A stretch of DNA of 64,000 bases from the NCBI GenBank assembly GCA_046262295.1, contig JBHENC010000009.1:62001-126000 (forward strand), given 5' to 3'. How positions within the stretch are numbered: position 1 is the first letter of the stretch; each line of letters starts with the position of its first letter. This document shows, piece after piece, positions 32,720 through 41,720 of the stretch. The position numbers and the translations under genes were made by a program. The notes beneath the pieces are model-generated. The model was given only the letters and a program-made list of their open reading frames with translations. It was not told the origin of the DNA and searched no databases. The DNA comes from JBHENC01 sp046262295 (GTDB taxonomy: Bacteria > Acidobacteriota > Blastocatellia > Pyrinomonadales > Pyrinomonadaceae).

Positions 32720-33238
32720 TTACTCGATGACAGCGAGCACGTCGCCCGCGTTGACGGTTGCGCCTGCGACGGCGCGAAGCGTCTTCACCACACCGGCGCG
32801 CGGCGCTTTCATTTCGTTCTGCATCTTCATCGCTTCAACGATCACAAGTCCTTCGCCCGCTTCGACCGACGCGCCCTCTTCGATTAACACGCCAACGATT
32901 TTGCCCGGCATCGGCGCGACGATCTGCGCCGTCCCGTTCAATGCCTCAGCGCCGGAACCTTGTCCTGCGCGCATTCGCTTCGGATCAACGACAGTGACCG
33001 CATAAGCTTTGCCGTTGACGTAAACTTCCACCGTTCCACTGTACTCCCCGCCTTTATCAACGCGGCATTGAAAGACGCGATTATCCGCCAGCAAAGAATA
33101 GTTGCCCGCAGCGATCTCGTGAGCCGTCAGTTCGTAGTTTCGCCCGTCAATCACAGCCGTCACGCGCGAAGGATCATGCGCGTCGCGTTGAAGCGTGAGT
33201 TCGTGCTTCTCCTTGGCGATTTCGACGATGAGTTTCAT
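32720..33238 (-). CDS. Biotin carboxyl carrier protein with BT-like domain (acyl-CoA carboxylase)
   Basis: The product has 172 residues. The C-terminal biotinyl domain contains VIVEAMKMQNEM, with Lys as the biotin site. The first 95 residues form a beta domain resembling the BT domain that links the biotin carboxylase and carrier in propionyl-/methylcrotonyl-CoA carboxylase alpha subunits, rather than the short AccB N-terminus. It lies downstream of the biotin carboxylase, so the usual alpha chain is split into two genes here. Confidence 0.88.
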   Translation of the reverse strand: MKLIVEIAKEKHELTLQRDAHDPSRVTAVIDGRNYELTAHEIAAGNYSLLADNRVFQCRVDKGGEYSGTVEVYVNGKAYAVTVVDPKRMRAGQGSGAEALNGTAQIVAPMPGKIVGVLIEEGASVEAGEGLVIVEAMKMQNEMKAPRAGVVKTLRAVAGATVNAGDVLAVIE

Positions 33239-33300
33239 ATGTTGGCGCGGCGTTTGATAAATAGAGATTGTTTGAAAAATTCAGATAGACGAACGGATAT

Positions 33301-34866
33301 TTAAGTTCTCGAATTATGAAGAACAGCGCGGCCAGCCATGCGCCAGCGGCTCTGCTCAAATGATCCGCCACCGGAAACATCTTGCGTGACGGCCTCGCCT
33401 CTTTTTTGTCGTGAAAGAGAATAATCAAGTGCGGCGGCGATGATCGCCATATCGCGCTGCCGTGCTTCGTCAGCTTCATTTGCGGTGTTTTTAACTGCGG
33501 CGGCGGCGACCTGTGTTTCACGACGCGCGAAAAAGCGTTCGATGAAATTTGTGTCGAGCTTGCCTTCGATAAACTCCGCATCGCGCACGATTTCGCGGAA
33601 GAAGGGAAGCGTCGTCTTGATGCCGCCGACTGTGTATTCGTCTAACGCGCGACGCAGGCGATCAATTGCTTCGCCGCGCGTGCGCCCCCATGCGGCGAGC
33701 TTGGAGATCATCGGGTCATAGTAGATGGAAACTTCCGCGCCCGCTTCAACGCCGCCGTCGTCGCGTATGCCCGTACCGGCGGGGACGCGCAGGAAATTTA
33801 TTTTGCCGGGCGCGGGAAGAAAGTTGTTGGCGGGGTCTTCGGCATAAACGCGGCATTCGATGGCGTGGCCGCGCCACTCGACATCCCCTTGCGTGAAAGA
33901 GAGCGGCGCGCCATTGGCGACCATAATCTGCTCGCGCACAAGGTCAATGCCGGTGACGAGTTCCGTGACCGGATGTTCGACTTGCAGGCGCGTGTTCATT
34001 TCCAGAAAGTAGAAATCGCGCGTCGCATCACTGACAAGAAACTCAATCGTGCCCGCGCCCGTGTAGTTCGCTGCACGCGCAATCCGCACCGCCGCTTCGC
34101 CCATCGCGGCGCGCAAGTCCGGGTCGTTAATCGGCGAAGGACATTCTTCTATCACCTTCTGATGGCGGCGTTGAATGGAACACTCGCGCTCGCCTAGATG
34201 CAGTGTGTTGCCATGCGTGTCCGCGAAGATTTGAATCTCTATGTGGCGTGGGCGCTCGATGGCTTTTTCGAGGTAGACCGCCGAATCGCCGAACGCGGCA
34301 GCGGCTTCGGATTGCGCCGCCTCGAAAGAAGATTGAAGTTCCGCTTCCGTTTTGACGAGCCGCATTCCTTTGCCGCCGCCGCCCGCCGAAGCCTTAATCA
34401 TTACCGGATAACCGAAACGATCAGCCGTCTCGCGCGCTTCATCGTAAGACGAAAGCGGTTCGGTCGTGCCGGGCACGACGGGCGCGCCTGCTTTAATCGC
34501 AACGCGGCGTGCGCTCGTCTTCGATCCCATTAGTTCCATCGCTTCGGCGGTCGGGCCGATGAACGTCAATCCGGCGTCGCGCACGGCACGCGCAAACTCT
34601 GCGTTCTCGGCGAGAAATCCGTAACCAGGATGAATCGCTTCCGCGCCGCTGCGTCGTGCCGCGTCAATGATGCGGTCAATGCGCAGATAGCTTTCGGAAG
34701 ACGCAGCCGCGCCGATCTCATAAGCCTCATCGCACACGCGCACGTGCAACGCCGTCGCATCCGCTGCGGAGAAAACGGCCACCGGCGAGATATACAGATC
34801 GCGGCACGCGCGCGCCACACGCACGGCTATCTCGCCACGATTTGCGATAAGAATTTTGCGGAACAT
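33301..34866 (-). CDS. Biotin carboxylase subunit of an acyl-CoA carboxylase
   Basis: The product has 521 residues. KILIANRGEIAVRVARACRD at the start, the ATP-grasp loop KASAGGGGKGMR near 160 and EMNTRLQVEHPVTELVTGID near 285 are the standard biotin carboxylase signatures. It carboxylates biotin on the adjacent carrier with ATP and bicarbonate. The core ends near residue 445; 75 less conserved residues follow. The carboxyltransferase subunit is not in this window, so the acyl-CoA substrate is open. Confidence 0.92.
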   Translation of the reverse strand: MFRKILIANRGEIAVRVARACRDLYISPVAVFSAADATALHVRVCDEAYEIGAAASSESYLRIDRIIDAARRSGAEAIHPGYGFLAENAEFARAVRDAGLTFIGPTAEAMELMGSKTSARRVAIKAGAPVVPGTTEPLSSYDEARETADRFGYPVMIKASAGGGGKGMRLVKTEAELQSSFEAAQSEAAAAFGDSAVYLEKAIERPRHIEIQIFADTHGNTLHLGERECSIQRRHQKVIEECPSPINDPDLRAAMGEAAVRIARAANYTGAGTIEFLVSDATRDFYFLEMNTRLQVEHPVTELVTGIDLVREQIMVANGAPLSFTQGDVEWRGHAIECRVYAEDPANNFLPAPGKINFLRVPAGTGIRDDGGVEAGAEVSIYYDPMISKLAAWGRTRGEAIDRLRRALDEYTVGGIKTTLPFFREIVRDAEFIEGKLDTNFIERFFARRETQVAAAAVKNTANEADEARQRDMAIIAAALDYSLSRQKRGEAVTQDVSGGGSFEQSRWRMAGRAVLHNSRT

Positions 34867-34873
34867 AGTAAAG

Positions 34874-34948
34874 CAGATATTAGATGTCGGATGCCGGATG
34901 TCAGTGTTTGGCTCTTTCTAACATCCAGCATCTAACATCCGGCATCTG
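34874..34948. repeat. Inverted repeat between the biotin carboxylase and DUF3592-like genes
   Basis: The arms, of about 30 bases, are built of ATGCCGGATGT/ACATCCGGCAT units. The left arm starts CAGATATTAGATGTCGG; the right arm ends ACATCCGGCATCTG. It is similar in design, though not in sequence, to the elements at 5298 and 6646. Confidence 0.65.
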
Positions 34949-34951
34949 TCC

Positions 34952-35242
34952 TTAAACCACTACGGAATTGCCCGGCTGGTGCGGGTCGTAGCGAATGACG
35001 ACGCGCGTGCCGGGCGCATAGTTAGCAGGTTGGCTGCGTTGTTCTTCGTCGAGCGGTTGCGATGATTCGTAATCAATACCGCCGATGCTGTAAGAGTAAA
35101 AAATGTGCGCGGGGTTGCCCGATTCATCGTCGCTGATGTCAATGATTATGCCTTCCGCGATGCGTCCCGTGCGCCTCAGGCGAGCCGTTCGCGCCGCTTC
35201 GTCTTCAGTTTTCTTGCGCCGAAAACGGCTCAGGATTGACAT
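34952..35242 (-). CDS. Small DUF3592-like protein
   Basis: The product has about 96 residues. A basic N-terminus is followed by a small beta domain with FYSYSIGGIDYESS and RVVIRYDPHQPGNSVV. The pairing of Y.Y...G..Y with V.Y.P..P..S is seen in DUF3592-type domains, but no membrane segments are present. It starts 17 bases after the stop of the zinc-ribbon membrane protein gene, so they form one transcript. Confidence 0.6.
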   Translation of the reverse strand: MSILSRFRRKKTEDEAARTARLRRTGRIAEGIIIDISDDESGNPAHIFYSYSIGGIDYESSQPLDEEQRSQPANYAPGTRVVIRYDPHQPGNSVVV

Positions 35243-35258
35243 ACTGCGATACTTTAAT

Positions 35259-36173
35259 TCAGGGCGCGCGCGCGTCTCTTGAAGAGATCGGCGAAGAAAT
35301 TTGCTGGAAGGGCGGAGGCGTTTCAATAAGTATGCCGTCGCGCATCGTTACGTCGTCGGGCGTGCCGATAACCTTGTCTGCTCCGGGCAGCGTTAATTCA
35401 TAGTTGGTGAAAGACAAGCCCTCATCTGGCAGATCGCTTGTGCCGGAGACGGACGCATTACGCAACATCGTGCCGCGCAACGAATTTCGTTTCTTCGGCA
35501 AGCTGGCCTGTAAAGATGTCGGCTTATAGCCGCCCGTGTCCACAACGTCGAGCGCGGCGGCGATTGATCCGTCCATATCCGGCAAACTATGCAGTGCGTA
35601 GATGTCTCTGGTCGGAAACGTGCCGTGAAGCCTGCGGTATTCAAGCAGCGCGCGATTAAGCGTCCAGAGCGGCACGCGGGCGGCGGCGGCAGTTCCCAAC
35701 TCGCGTTGACGCAATCGCTCCGGCACGGTGACGCCGATCAGCACGGCAGTCATCAACACCAACACCAGCGAGGACGCAAGCCCCGCATAAGCGATGCGTT
35801 TGCCGCCGAAGCGCAGCGGAGACGTGCGCACGAGCGCGCAGATGCTTGCTCCAGCCCACATAGAAACGAGGGCGGCGGGCAGCGCATACCACTTCAAACG
35901 CCACGCGGCGGTTTCGGCGGCGGAAATGATTGACCAGAAATTCAAAGTCGAGCGCGTGCCGGATTCAAACAGCGCGGCAGCGGTGCTGACGGTGAAGGCA
36001 AAGAGCATCACAGCGCCCGTTGCGCCGACAAAGAGCGCAGGGATATATGAGGGCAGTTCGACGGCAGGACGGGCGAGCGGTTCGCCGACGGCGCGTGCGC
36101 CACACGCGGCGCAACCCGTGTATAAATCGCCTTCAAACTTGAAGCCGCAGCAAGGACAAACCACTGTTCTCAA
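35259..36173 (-). CDS. Zinc-ribbon membrane protein of unknown function
   Basis: The product has about 304 residues. CPCCGF and CAACGA (residues about 6-24) form a zinc ribbon, then three membrane segments follow (near 44-66, 95-112 and 128-150), then an extracytoplasmic domain of about 150 residues resembling pseudopilin/type II secretion G-like C-terminal parts (LEYRRLHGTFPTRDIYAL). The start is a TTG at 36173 or a GTG at 36164; neither has a clear Shine-Dalgarno site. Confidence 0.6.
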   Translation of the reverse strand: MRTVVCPCCGFKFEGDLYTGCAACGARAVGEPLARPAVELPSYIPALFVGATGAVMLFAFTVSTAAALFESGTRSTLNFWSIISAAETAAWRLKWYALPAALVSMWAGASICALVRTSPLRFGGKRIAYAGLASSLVLVLMTAVLIGVTVPERLRQRELGTAAAARVPLWTLNRALLEYRRLHGTFPTRDIYALHSLPDMDGSIAAALDVVDTGGYKPTSLQASLPKKRNSLRGTMLRNASVSGTSDLPDEGLSFTNYELTLPGADKVIGTPDDVTMRDGILIETPPPFQQISSPISSRDARAP

Positions 36174-36238
36174 TTTCCGATTACCTCACGACGAAATGAA
36201 TAAAACTTTGACTCTGCTTAATCGGTGCGGGCGGCCTT

Positions 36239-37033
36239 TCAGCGCGCAAAATCCGGCTTGCCGCTTGTCTCCGTGCCGCCGACTTTAGATGCCGGAATGT
36301 TCGTTTCGGCTGCTATTGTTTTCTGCATTTGTGCGTCAACCAACGCCGCATCCGTTCGGTTGACTTCGCGCCATGTGTGGTACATACGATGCGTGAACGT
36401 CCAGAGCGAGCCGACGGCGAGAATCCAGAGCACGGCGGGCATACGGTTAGCGAACATATTAGTCGAACCGGGATGCGTCGAGAGAGCGCCGATAATCAAT
36501 AGCACGACTCTTTCGGGGCGGCGCAAAAAACCGACATCGCATTTCAGAATCAAACTCTCGGCGCGTGCGCTCGTATAACTGACCATCACCGAACCCGCCA
36601 GCCCCGCGCCCGTCAAAAAAACATTGAGCGTTGAATGAAATGCGGTGTCGCGCGCGTAAAAAACCATCACGCCGATAAAGACGACCATATCGGAGAGACG
36701 ATCAAGCGATGAATCCAGAAAGCCGCCGAAGCGTGTGACGCGCCCCGAAAGCCGCGCGACGTTGCCATCGAGCATATCGAAAAGATTGGCGACGATCAGA
36801 ATAATGCCCGCCCAGAAGAAATAACCGAAGCCGAACAGCAGGCCGCACAGCACGTTGATGCCGACGCCCGTGACCGTGAGCAGATTCGGATTAATGCCGC
36901 CGTAGGCGAGCCATCGCACCATCCAATCAATGATACGTTTCGCCCCGCGCCCGATACTCGCCCCGAACACTGTGTAGTTTTTCTCCCGGTGGTTTGCTGG
37001 AAACAGATACTGCCCGCGCTTTTGCGTTCGCAA
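36239..37033 (-). CDS. CDP-alcohol phosphatidyltransferase family protein
   Basis: The product has 264 residues. DGNVARLSGRVTRFGGFLD then SSLD near residues 88-111 is an exact match to the family motif DG(x)2AR(x)8G(x)3D(x)3D, which binds two metal ions and the CDP group. Five or six membrane segments are present. The family makes phospholipids such as PG, PI or cardiolipin precursors; the acceptor cannot be told. The N-terminal start is a TTG at 37033 and is uncertain. Confidence 0.88.
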   Translation of the reverse strand: MRTQKRGQYLFPANHREKNYTVFGASIGRGAKRIIDWMVRWLAYGGINPNLLTVTGVGINVLCGLLFGFGYFFWAGIILIVANLFDMLDGNVARLSGRVTRFGGFLDSSLDRLSDMVVFIGVMVFYARDTAFHSTLNVFLTGAGLAGSVMVSYTSARAESLILKCDVGFLRRPERVVLLIIGALSTHPGSTNMFANRMPAVLWILAVGSLWTFTHRMYHTWREVNRTDAALVDAQMQKTIAAETNIPASKVGGTETSGKPDFAR

Positions 37034-37236
37034 GCATTCAAACTAAACATCATAGAAATGCGTTGAATCGCTGTCAAGGATTAGCCGTCACCGGCAAAGG
37101 TCATCTTGCCACGTTACAGAAAACTTTCCATTCATTACAACAAAACAGCAGGTTGGCATTCTATTTGATTGGTATGCCGGTAACACCGCTGTAATCGTAC
37201 GTTTATCAGTCAGACACGTTAGAAGGAGAGGGAAAC

Positions 37237-37698
37237 ATGAATGCTTTTGAATTGCTGAAAGAAGACCATAAAAAAGTGACGGCGATTTTCGAGAAGCTGG
37301 AGCCGACGACCGAACGTGCGCTCAAGACGCGCCATGAACTGTTTGCGCAGCTCAAGGAAGAACTCGAAATTCATGCTCACATCGAAGAAACGATCTTTTA
37401 TCCGGTGCTCAAAAGGGAAGCGGAAACACGCGCCATCACGCTCGAAGGTGTTGAAGAGCACCACGTCGTCAAAATCCTGCTGAAAGAATTAAGCGAGCTG
37501 TCCGTCGAGACAGAGCAGTGGACGGCGAAACTGAAAGTACTTCAGGAAAACGTAGAGCATCACGTGGAGGAAGAAGAAGAGGAGATGTTCAAGAGCGCGC
37601 GTGAGGTGTTGAGCAAAGAACAGGCTAACGAACTAGGCGCGCAGATGGAAGCGGAAAAGAAACGGCAACAGCAGAAAATGGCGGCGGCACGCGCCTGA
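37237..37698 (+). CDS. Hemerythrin domain protein
   Basis: The product has 153 residues. The iron-binding pattern is visible: LLKEDHKKV, ELEIHAHIEETIFYP, GVEEHHVVKILL and ENVEHHVEEEEEEMF. This fits the DUF/HHE type of diiron hemerythrin domain, known in oxygen, NO or iron-stress responses. GAAGGAGAG lies upstream of the ATG. The gene stands alone. Confidence 0.9.
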   Translation: MNAFELLKEDHKKVTAIFEKLEPTTERALKTRHELFAQLKEELEIHAHIEETIFYPVLKREAETRAITLEGVEEHHVVKILLKELSELSVETEQWTAKLKVLQENVEHHVEEEEEEMFKSAREVLSKEQANELGAQMEAEKKRQQQKMAAARA

Positions 37699-37822
37699 AT
37701 AATTGAAACGGCAAAGGCGAACCGGCAAGCCCGAAGATGTTCTCGCCGAAGCCTTGCCGGTCGCGCTCCATATCCAACTATGAAAGCCCGGCGATGAAGC
37801 CTTGCCTGTAAATATAAAGCGT

Positions 37823-38302
37823 CTAAGCTTCAGTCGCGTTGTCGTGGATGGTTCTGAGGCGGCGAATCTCAAAGCGGCGCGCCCCGGCGGGTGTGCGCAC
37901 GATGGCTTCGTCGCCTTCTTCTTTGCCCATCAAGCTTTTGCCGACTGGCGATGTCGTTGAAATCAGACCGGCCTGCGGGTCGCTCTCTTCGGGCGTCACC
38001 AGCCGGTAGGTCACTTCTTCCTCGCGCTCCGCATCGTAAAGCACCAGCGTCGAGCCGTAGGCGGCGCGGTCGTGCGGCACTTTCGAGAGGTCTATGGCTG
38101 AGACTTCGCTTAAACGCTGGCGAAGCTGCCCGATACGCGCGCGCACAATTTCTTGACGATCAAGCGCGGCGCGATATTCGGCGTTCTCCCGCAAGTCGCC
38201 GAATTCCAGCGCGAGTTTAATCTGCTTCGGCAGATGTATGCGCAACTCCGTCTCCAATTCTGCCAGCTCATCCTGAAGGCGCTGCTTGATTTCTTGTGTC
38301 AA
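37823..38302 (-). CDS. greA: Transcription elongation factor GreA
   Basis: The product has 159 residues. The coiled-coil tip carries the acidic FGDLRENAEY motif near residues 34-43, and the C-terminal domain has STTSPVGKSLMGKEEGDE with the FKBP-like fold. GreA stimulates transcript cleavage in backtracked RNA polymerase. Confidence 0.93.
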   Translation of the reverse strand: MTQEIKQRLQDELAELETELRIHLPKQIKLALEFGDLRENAEYRAALDRQEIVRARIGQLRQRLSEVSAIDLSKVPHDRAAYGSTLVLYDAEREEEVTYRLVTPEESDPQAGLISTTSPVGKSLMGKEEGDEAIVRTPAGARRFEIRRLRTIHDNATEA

Positions 38303-38636
38303 AATTTTTACTCCGCTGCTTCGATGGCAAACCCGTTTCGCGGCCTGTGCCGATTAAATAAAATAGCCGTTGAAGGGTTGTGACATTTTAAGATATACTT
38401 TCGTCCGGCGTTTCTGCGCAATTATAAAACAGTCGCTCTTGAAACTCGCAGGCTTCTCTCCCAAGTATAGCTTGAACCGGAGAACGCACGTGCTCACGTT
38501 ATTATTCGCTGCCCCGCGAAAGTGAGTGCGCGTTCAGGCTAACATAACCTCATCGCACTTAACCATCTTGCGGAAACCGCGCGCACGTCGCGCTCGGTTT
38601 GTGCAAACTTTACGGCGCAACAAGGGATTAAACGCG
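38303..38636. other. Intergenic region between greA and the HD-GYP regulator
   Basis: It contains a plus-strand promoter candidate: TTGAAG at 38370-38375 and TATACT at 38394-38399 with an 18-base spacer. The rest shows nothing clear. An in-frame extension of the regulator (from 38526) has no supporting start. Confidence 0.35.
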
Positions 38637-39689
38637 ATGTCCTGTTCAACTCATTCTACCGGCAAATTAGTGCTCTTCGTTGACGACGATCCTTCTTTGC
38701 TGAAGTTGGGACACATCAGTCTCGAGCGCGCCGGATACCGTTTTGCAGGTGCAGCAAGCGGGCGCGAAGGCTTGCGTCTCGCCTGCGAGTTGAGTCCCGA
38801 TCTAATTCTGCTGGATTATATGATGCCCGGCATGAGCGGCAAAGAGGTGTTCGCGGAAATCAACGCCGACCCGCGACTGCACCGCACGCCCGTCATTATG
38901 CTGACGGCGCGCACCGGCAATCAAGCCGAGCAGCGCGAACTGCTCGAAGCCGGACTCGCCGCCTATCTCTGCAAACCCTTCGGCCATTCCGAACTGCTCA
39001 ACGTAATTGACAACGCGCTCATCATGAGCCAGATCAAAGAGCGCAACCGCGAGCTGGAAACGCAGGCGCGGCAATCGCTGGTTTCAACCGTGCGCGCGCT
39101 TATCTCGCTGCTCGCCGTCAAGGACAACTACACGGGCGAGCATTCCAACATGATGGTTGATCTGACGGAATCAATCGCACAACGCTTCCAGCTTTCGGAT
39201 TCCGAAGTGATGAACTTTAAACTCGGGGCGCTGTTGCACGACATCGGCAAGATCGGCGTTCCCGAAAGCATACTACGGAAGCCCGGACGCCTGACGCCGG
39301 AAGAGACCGCCATGATGCGTCTGCACGTTGATTACGGCGAGCAGGCGATTCGCGGCGTGCCGCATCTGGATATCGTTCACGGCATCGTCAAACATCACCA
39401 TGAATGGTGGAACGGCAGCGGCTATCCGACCGGCTTGAAAGGCGAAACGATTCCGCTCGGGGCGCGCATCGTCGCCGTCGTTGACGCCTTCGATGCGATG
39501 ATGAGCGACCGTCCCTACCGGCAACGCTTGCCACAGGAAACGGCCATCGCACGCCTGCGCGAAGGAGCCGGCACACAGTTCGATGCGGAGGCCGTCGAAA
39601 AGTTAATCCAGTGCCTCGCCACCTACGACTCACGCCGCGCACGCACCATGAATTTGCAATTCCTTGAAGAGCTTTACACCGTCGCATAA
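38637..39689 (+). CDS. Response regulator with HD-GYP domain (c-di-GMP phosphodiesterase)
   Basis: The product has 350 residues. The receiver (about residues 9-125) has the acidic pocket VDDD, phosphoacceptor Asp in LILLDYMMPGMSG and the conserved Lys in CKPFG. The HD-GYP domain contains LLHDIGKIGVPE, KHHHEWWNGSGYP and VVDAFDAMMSDRPY, with full metal-binding and GYP residues, so c-di-GMP hydrolysis is expected. No kinase adjoins it. AAGGGA lies 9 bases before the ATG. Confidence 0.92.
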   Translation: MSCSTHSTGKLVLFVDDDPSLLKLGHISLERAGYRFAGAASGREGLRLACELSPDLILLDYMMPGMSGKEVFAEINADPRLHRTPVIMLTARTGNQAEQRELLEAGLAAYLCKPFGHSELLNVIDNALIMSQIKERNRELETQARQSLVSTVRALISLLAVKDNYTGEHSNMMVDLTESIAQRFQLSDSEVMNFKLGALLHDIGKIGVPESILRKPGRLTPEETAMMRLHVDYGEQAIRGVPHLDIVHGIVKHHHEWWNGSGYPTGLKGETIPLGARIVAVVDAFDAMMSDRPYRQRLPQETAIARLREGAGTQFDAEAVEKLIQCLATYDSRRARTMNLQFLEELYTVA

Positions 39690-40010
39690 CACTTACCGGG
39701 CAGGAATCGCAAACGATCAGGGCGGGACTCTCACTATCGCTTTGCCTCACTTACGCCCTGCGCCGATGCCGTCTTGAATCGACCTGTGTAAATTAGCTGG
39801 AATCGCTTCAGAATGAATTATTTGAAGCGAACGGGTTTTTGTGTACGTTAAGGCACTCTTCTGTTATACTCCGCTCGAATAACTCATCTTTCGACATTCG
39901 GACGAGTTCCCCCGACTCTTTCCTTTTGCCGCTAGCTGTTGGTTTGTATCACGGCGATAAGTACACAGAGTCATCTGAATTTCCCGATTTTCAGACACGT
40001 ATAAGAACTT
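39690..40010. other. Intergenic region before the radical SAM gene
   Basis: It holds the hairpin at 39804-39829 (CGCTTCA/TGAAGCG followed by GTTTTT), a probable terminator for the HD-GYP gene. An extended -10-like TGTTATACT near 39871-39879 may belong to the promoter of the radical SAM gene; its -35 is poor. Nothing else was seen. Confidence 0.4.
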
Positions 40011-41561
40011 ATGAAAATTCTACTATATAACCCCGATAACGGGGTGACGCGCAATTTTATGCCGCATCTCTGGATGTTTCTGCTGCAAGCGATCACGCCG
40101 CCCGGCCATGAAGTCGTGCTCGTTGACGGCAACGCGCGCGCGATGAGTGATGACGAGATTGTGGAGTTTGTGCGCGAGAATAATATCGAACTCGTCGGCA
40201 TCGGCGCGATGACCCGCATGATCGCCAAAGCATATCGCGTCGCCGATGCGATTCGTGCGGCCGGTGTGCCGGTTGTGATGGGCGGGCCGCACGTCACCGA
40301 ATGCCCGGACGAGGCTCTTGGCAAAGACGGCGGGCTGCGCCATGCCGATGCCATCGCGCTCGGTGAAGCGGACGACACTTGGCCGCTGATTGTTGAAGAC
40401 GCCGCGCGCGGACAGCTCAAAGAAGTTTACAAGCCAATTGATAATAAGGGCGTAGAGGTCAAGCCGACTCTGCAACCTTACCCGATCATTCCCTGGGAGA
40501 CGCTCGACATAGACCAGTTCAATCTCGTCCCCAAATTTATTCGCCCTCTTTTAGAGCGGCACGGCGCGGGTTGGGGCACCTTTCACGTCATTCCAATCGA
40601 ATCGGGACGCGGCTGCCCTTACGGATGCGAGTTCTGCACCGTCACGGGATTCTTCGGCGACTCAATACGCTTTCGCACGAACGAGAGTGTGGTTGAAGAG
40701 TTGTTAAGCTTGAAGCGGCGGGCGCGTCGTGATGGCGGTCAGGCCGCCGTCTTTTTCATTGACGACAACTTTGCGATTAACAAGAAACGCACCAAGTCTT
40801 TGCTGCGCGATATCATTGACGCGGGCGCGCAACTGCCTTGGGTCGCGCAAATCAGCGCTAACCTTTTGCGCGATGAAGAACTCGTTGACTTGATTGCGGA
40901 ATCCGGCGGTAAGTGGATTTTCATCGGCATGGAGTCGGTTGACCCGGCGAATCTGGCCGACGTGAACAAAAATTTCAACAAGCCGGGCGAGTACGCGGAA
41001 GTGCTCAATCGTCTTGCATCACGCAACGTCTATGCGATTACTTCGTTTATCTTCGGCATGGACAACGACACGAAGGGAGTCGCCGACCGCACGTTAAGCG
41101 AGATTCATTCATGGCCGCCGGGACTTCCCATCTTCGGCCAACTCACGCCGTTTCCCGCGACGCCGCTGTATGACCGTCTGGCGGCCGCCGGAAGGCTCGC
41201 GCGTCCCAAACACTGGATGGACTTTGCGCCGTTCGAGATGGCGCACCATCCTTTGAAAATGACGATACGCGAAGCCCGCGCCGAAGTGGATCATGCATGG
41301 CGCACGTCGTACAGCCCGGAGAGAAACTTGGCCGCGCTCGATTTAATCAAAGATAAGCCGGTTGAGTATCGCGTTAGCCATTTGGTCGCGCGCCTCTTCT
41401 TTCGCGGCATCTACTTTCCGCAGATGACGAAGCGCGCATGGGGCAAACTCGTCTTTGACAACCGGCGCGTAATCTACCCGCTCGTGAAGGAAGCCGTCTC
41501 CAAATGGCGCACCGCGCGGCGCAACAAGTCAACCGTGACGGCTCCAGCTCGCCTTTCGTAG
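40011..41561 (+). CDS. B12-binding-domain radical SAM protein
   Basis: The product has 516 residues. The N-terminal third is a cobalamin-binding Rossmann-like domain (EVVLVDGNAR, ELVGIGAMTRM, VVMGGPHVT). The radical SAM core has the cluster motif CPYGCEFCTVTG near residue 204. The C-terminal part (about 380-500) is of the kind found in hopanoid-type and BchE-like class B radical SAM enzymes (DUF4070-like region). Members methylate or rearrange lipids and tetrapyrroles; the substrate here is open. No pathway genes are adjacent. Confidence 0.87.
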   Translation: MKILLYNPDNGVTRNFMPHLWMFLLQAITPPGHEVVLVDGNARAMSDDEIVEFVRENNIELVGIGAMTRMIAKAYRVADAIRAAGVPVVMGGPHVTECPDEALGKDGGLRHADAIALGEADDTWPLIVEDAARGQLKEVYKPIDNKGVEVKPTLQPYPIIPWETLDIDQFNLVPKFIRPLLERHGAGWGTFHVIPIESGRGCPYGCEFCTVTGFFGDSIRFRTNESVVEELLSLKRRARRDGGQAAVFFIDDNFAINKKRTKSLLRDIIDAGAQLPWVAQISANLLRDEELVDLIAESGGKWIFIGMESVDPANLADVNKNFNKPGEYAEVLNRLASRNVYAITSFIFGMDNDTKGVADRTLSEIHSWPPGLPIFGQLTPFPATPLYDRLAAAGRLARPKHWMDFAPFEMAHHPLKMTIREARAEVDHAWRTSYSPERNLAALDLIKDKPVEYRVSHLVARLFFRGIYFPQMTKRAWGKLVFDNRRVIYPLVKEAVSKWRTARRNKSTVTAPARLS

Positions 41562-41720
41562 CGCCGTACATTCAGCGTGCGCTCTGCAAAGTTAGCGCAC
41601 TAACCTGACAAAGCCGCTTGCATGTGCTATCACGCAAGCGGCTTTGTTCTATTACCCTTCGTAAGCTCACAGAAAATCGCCTGCCGATATTCGGCGGCGT
41701 GCGATGCTCGTCGCTTTTGT

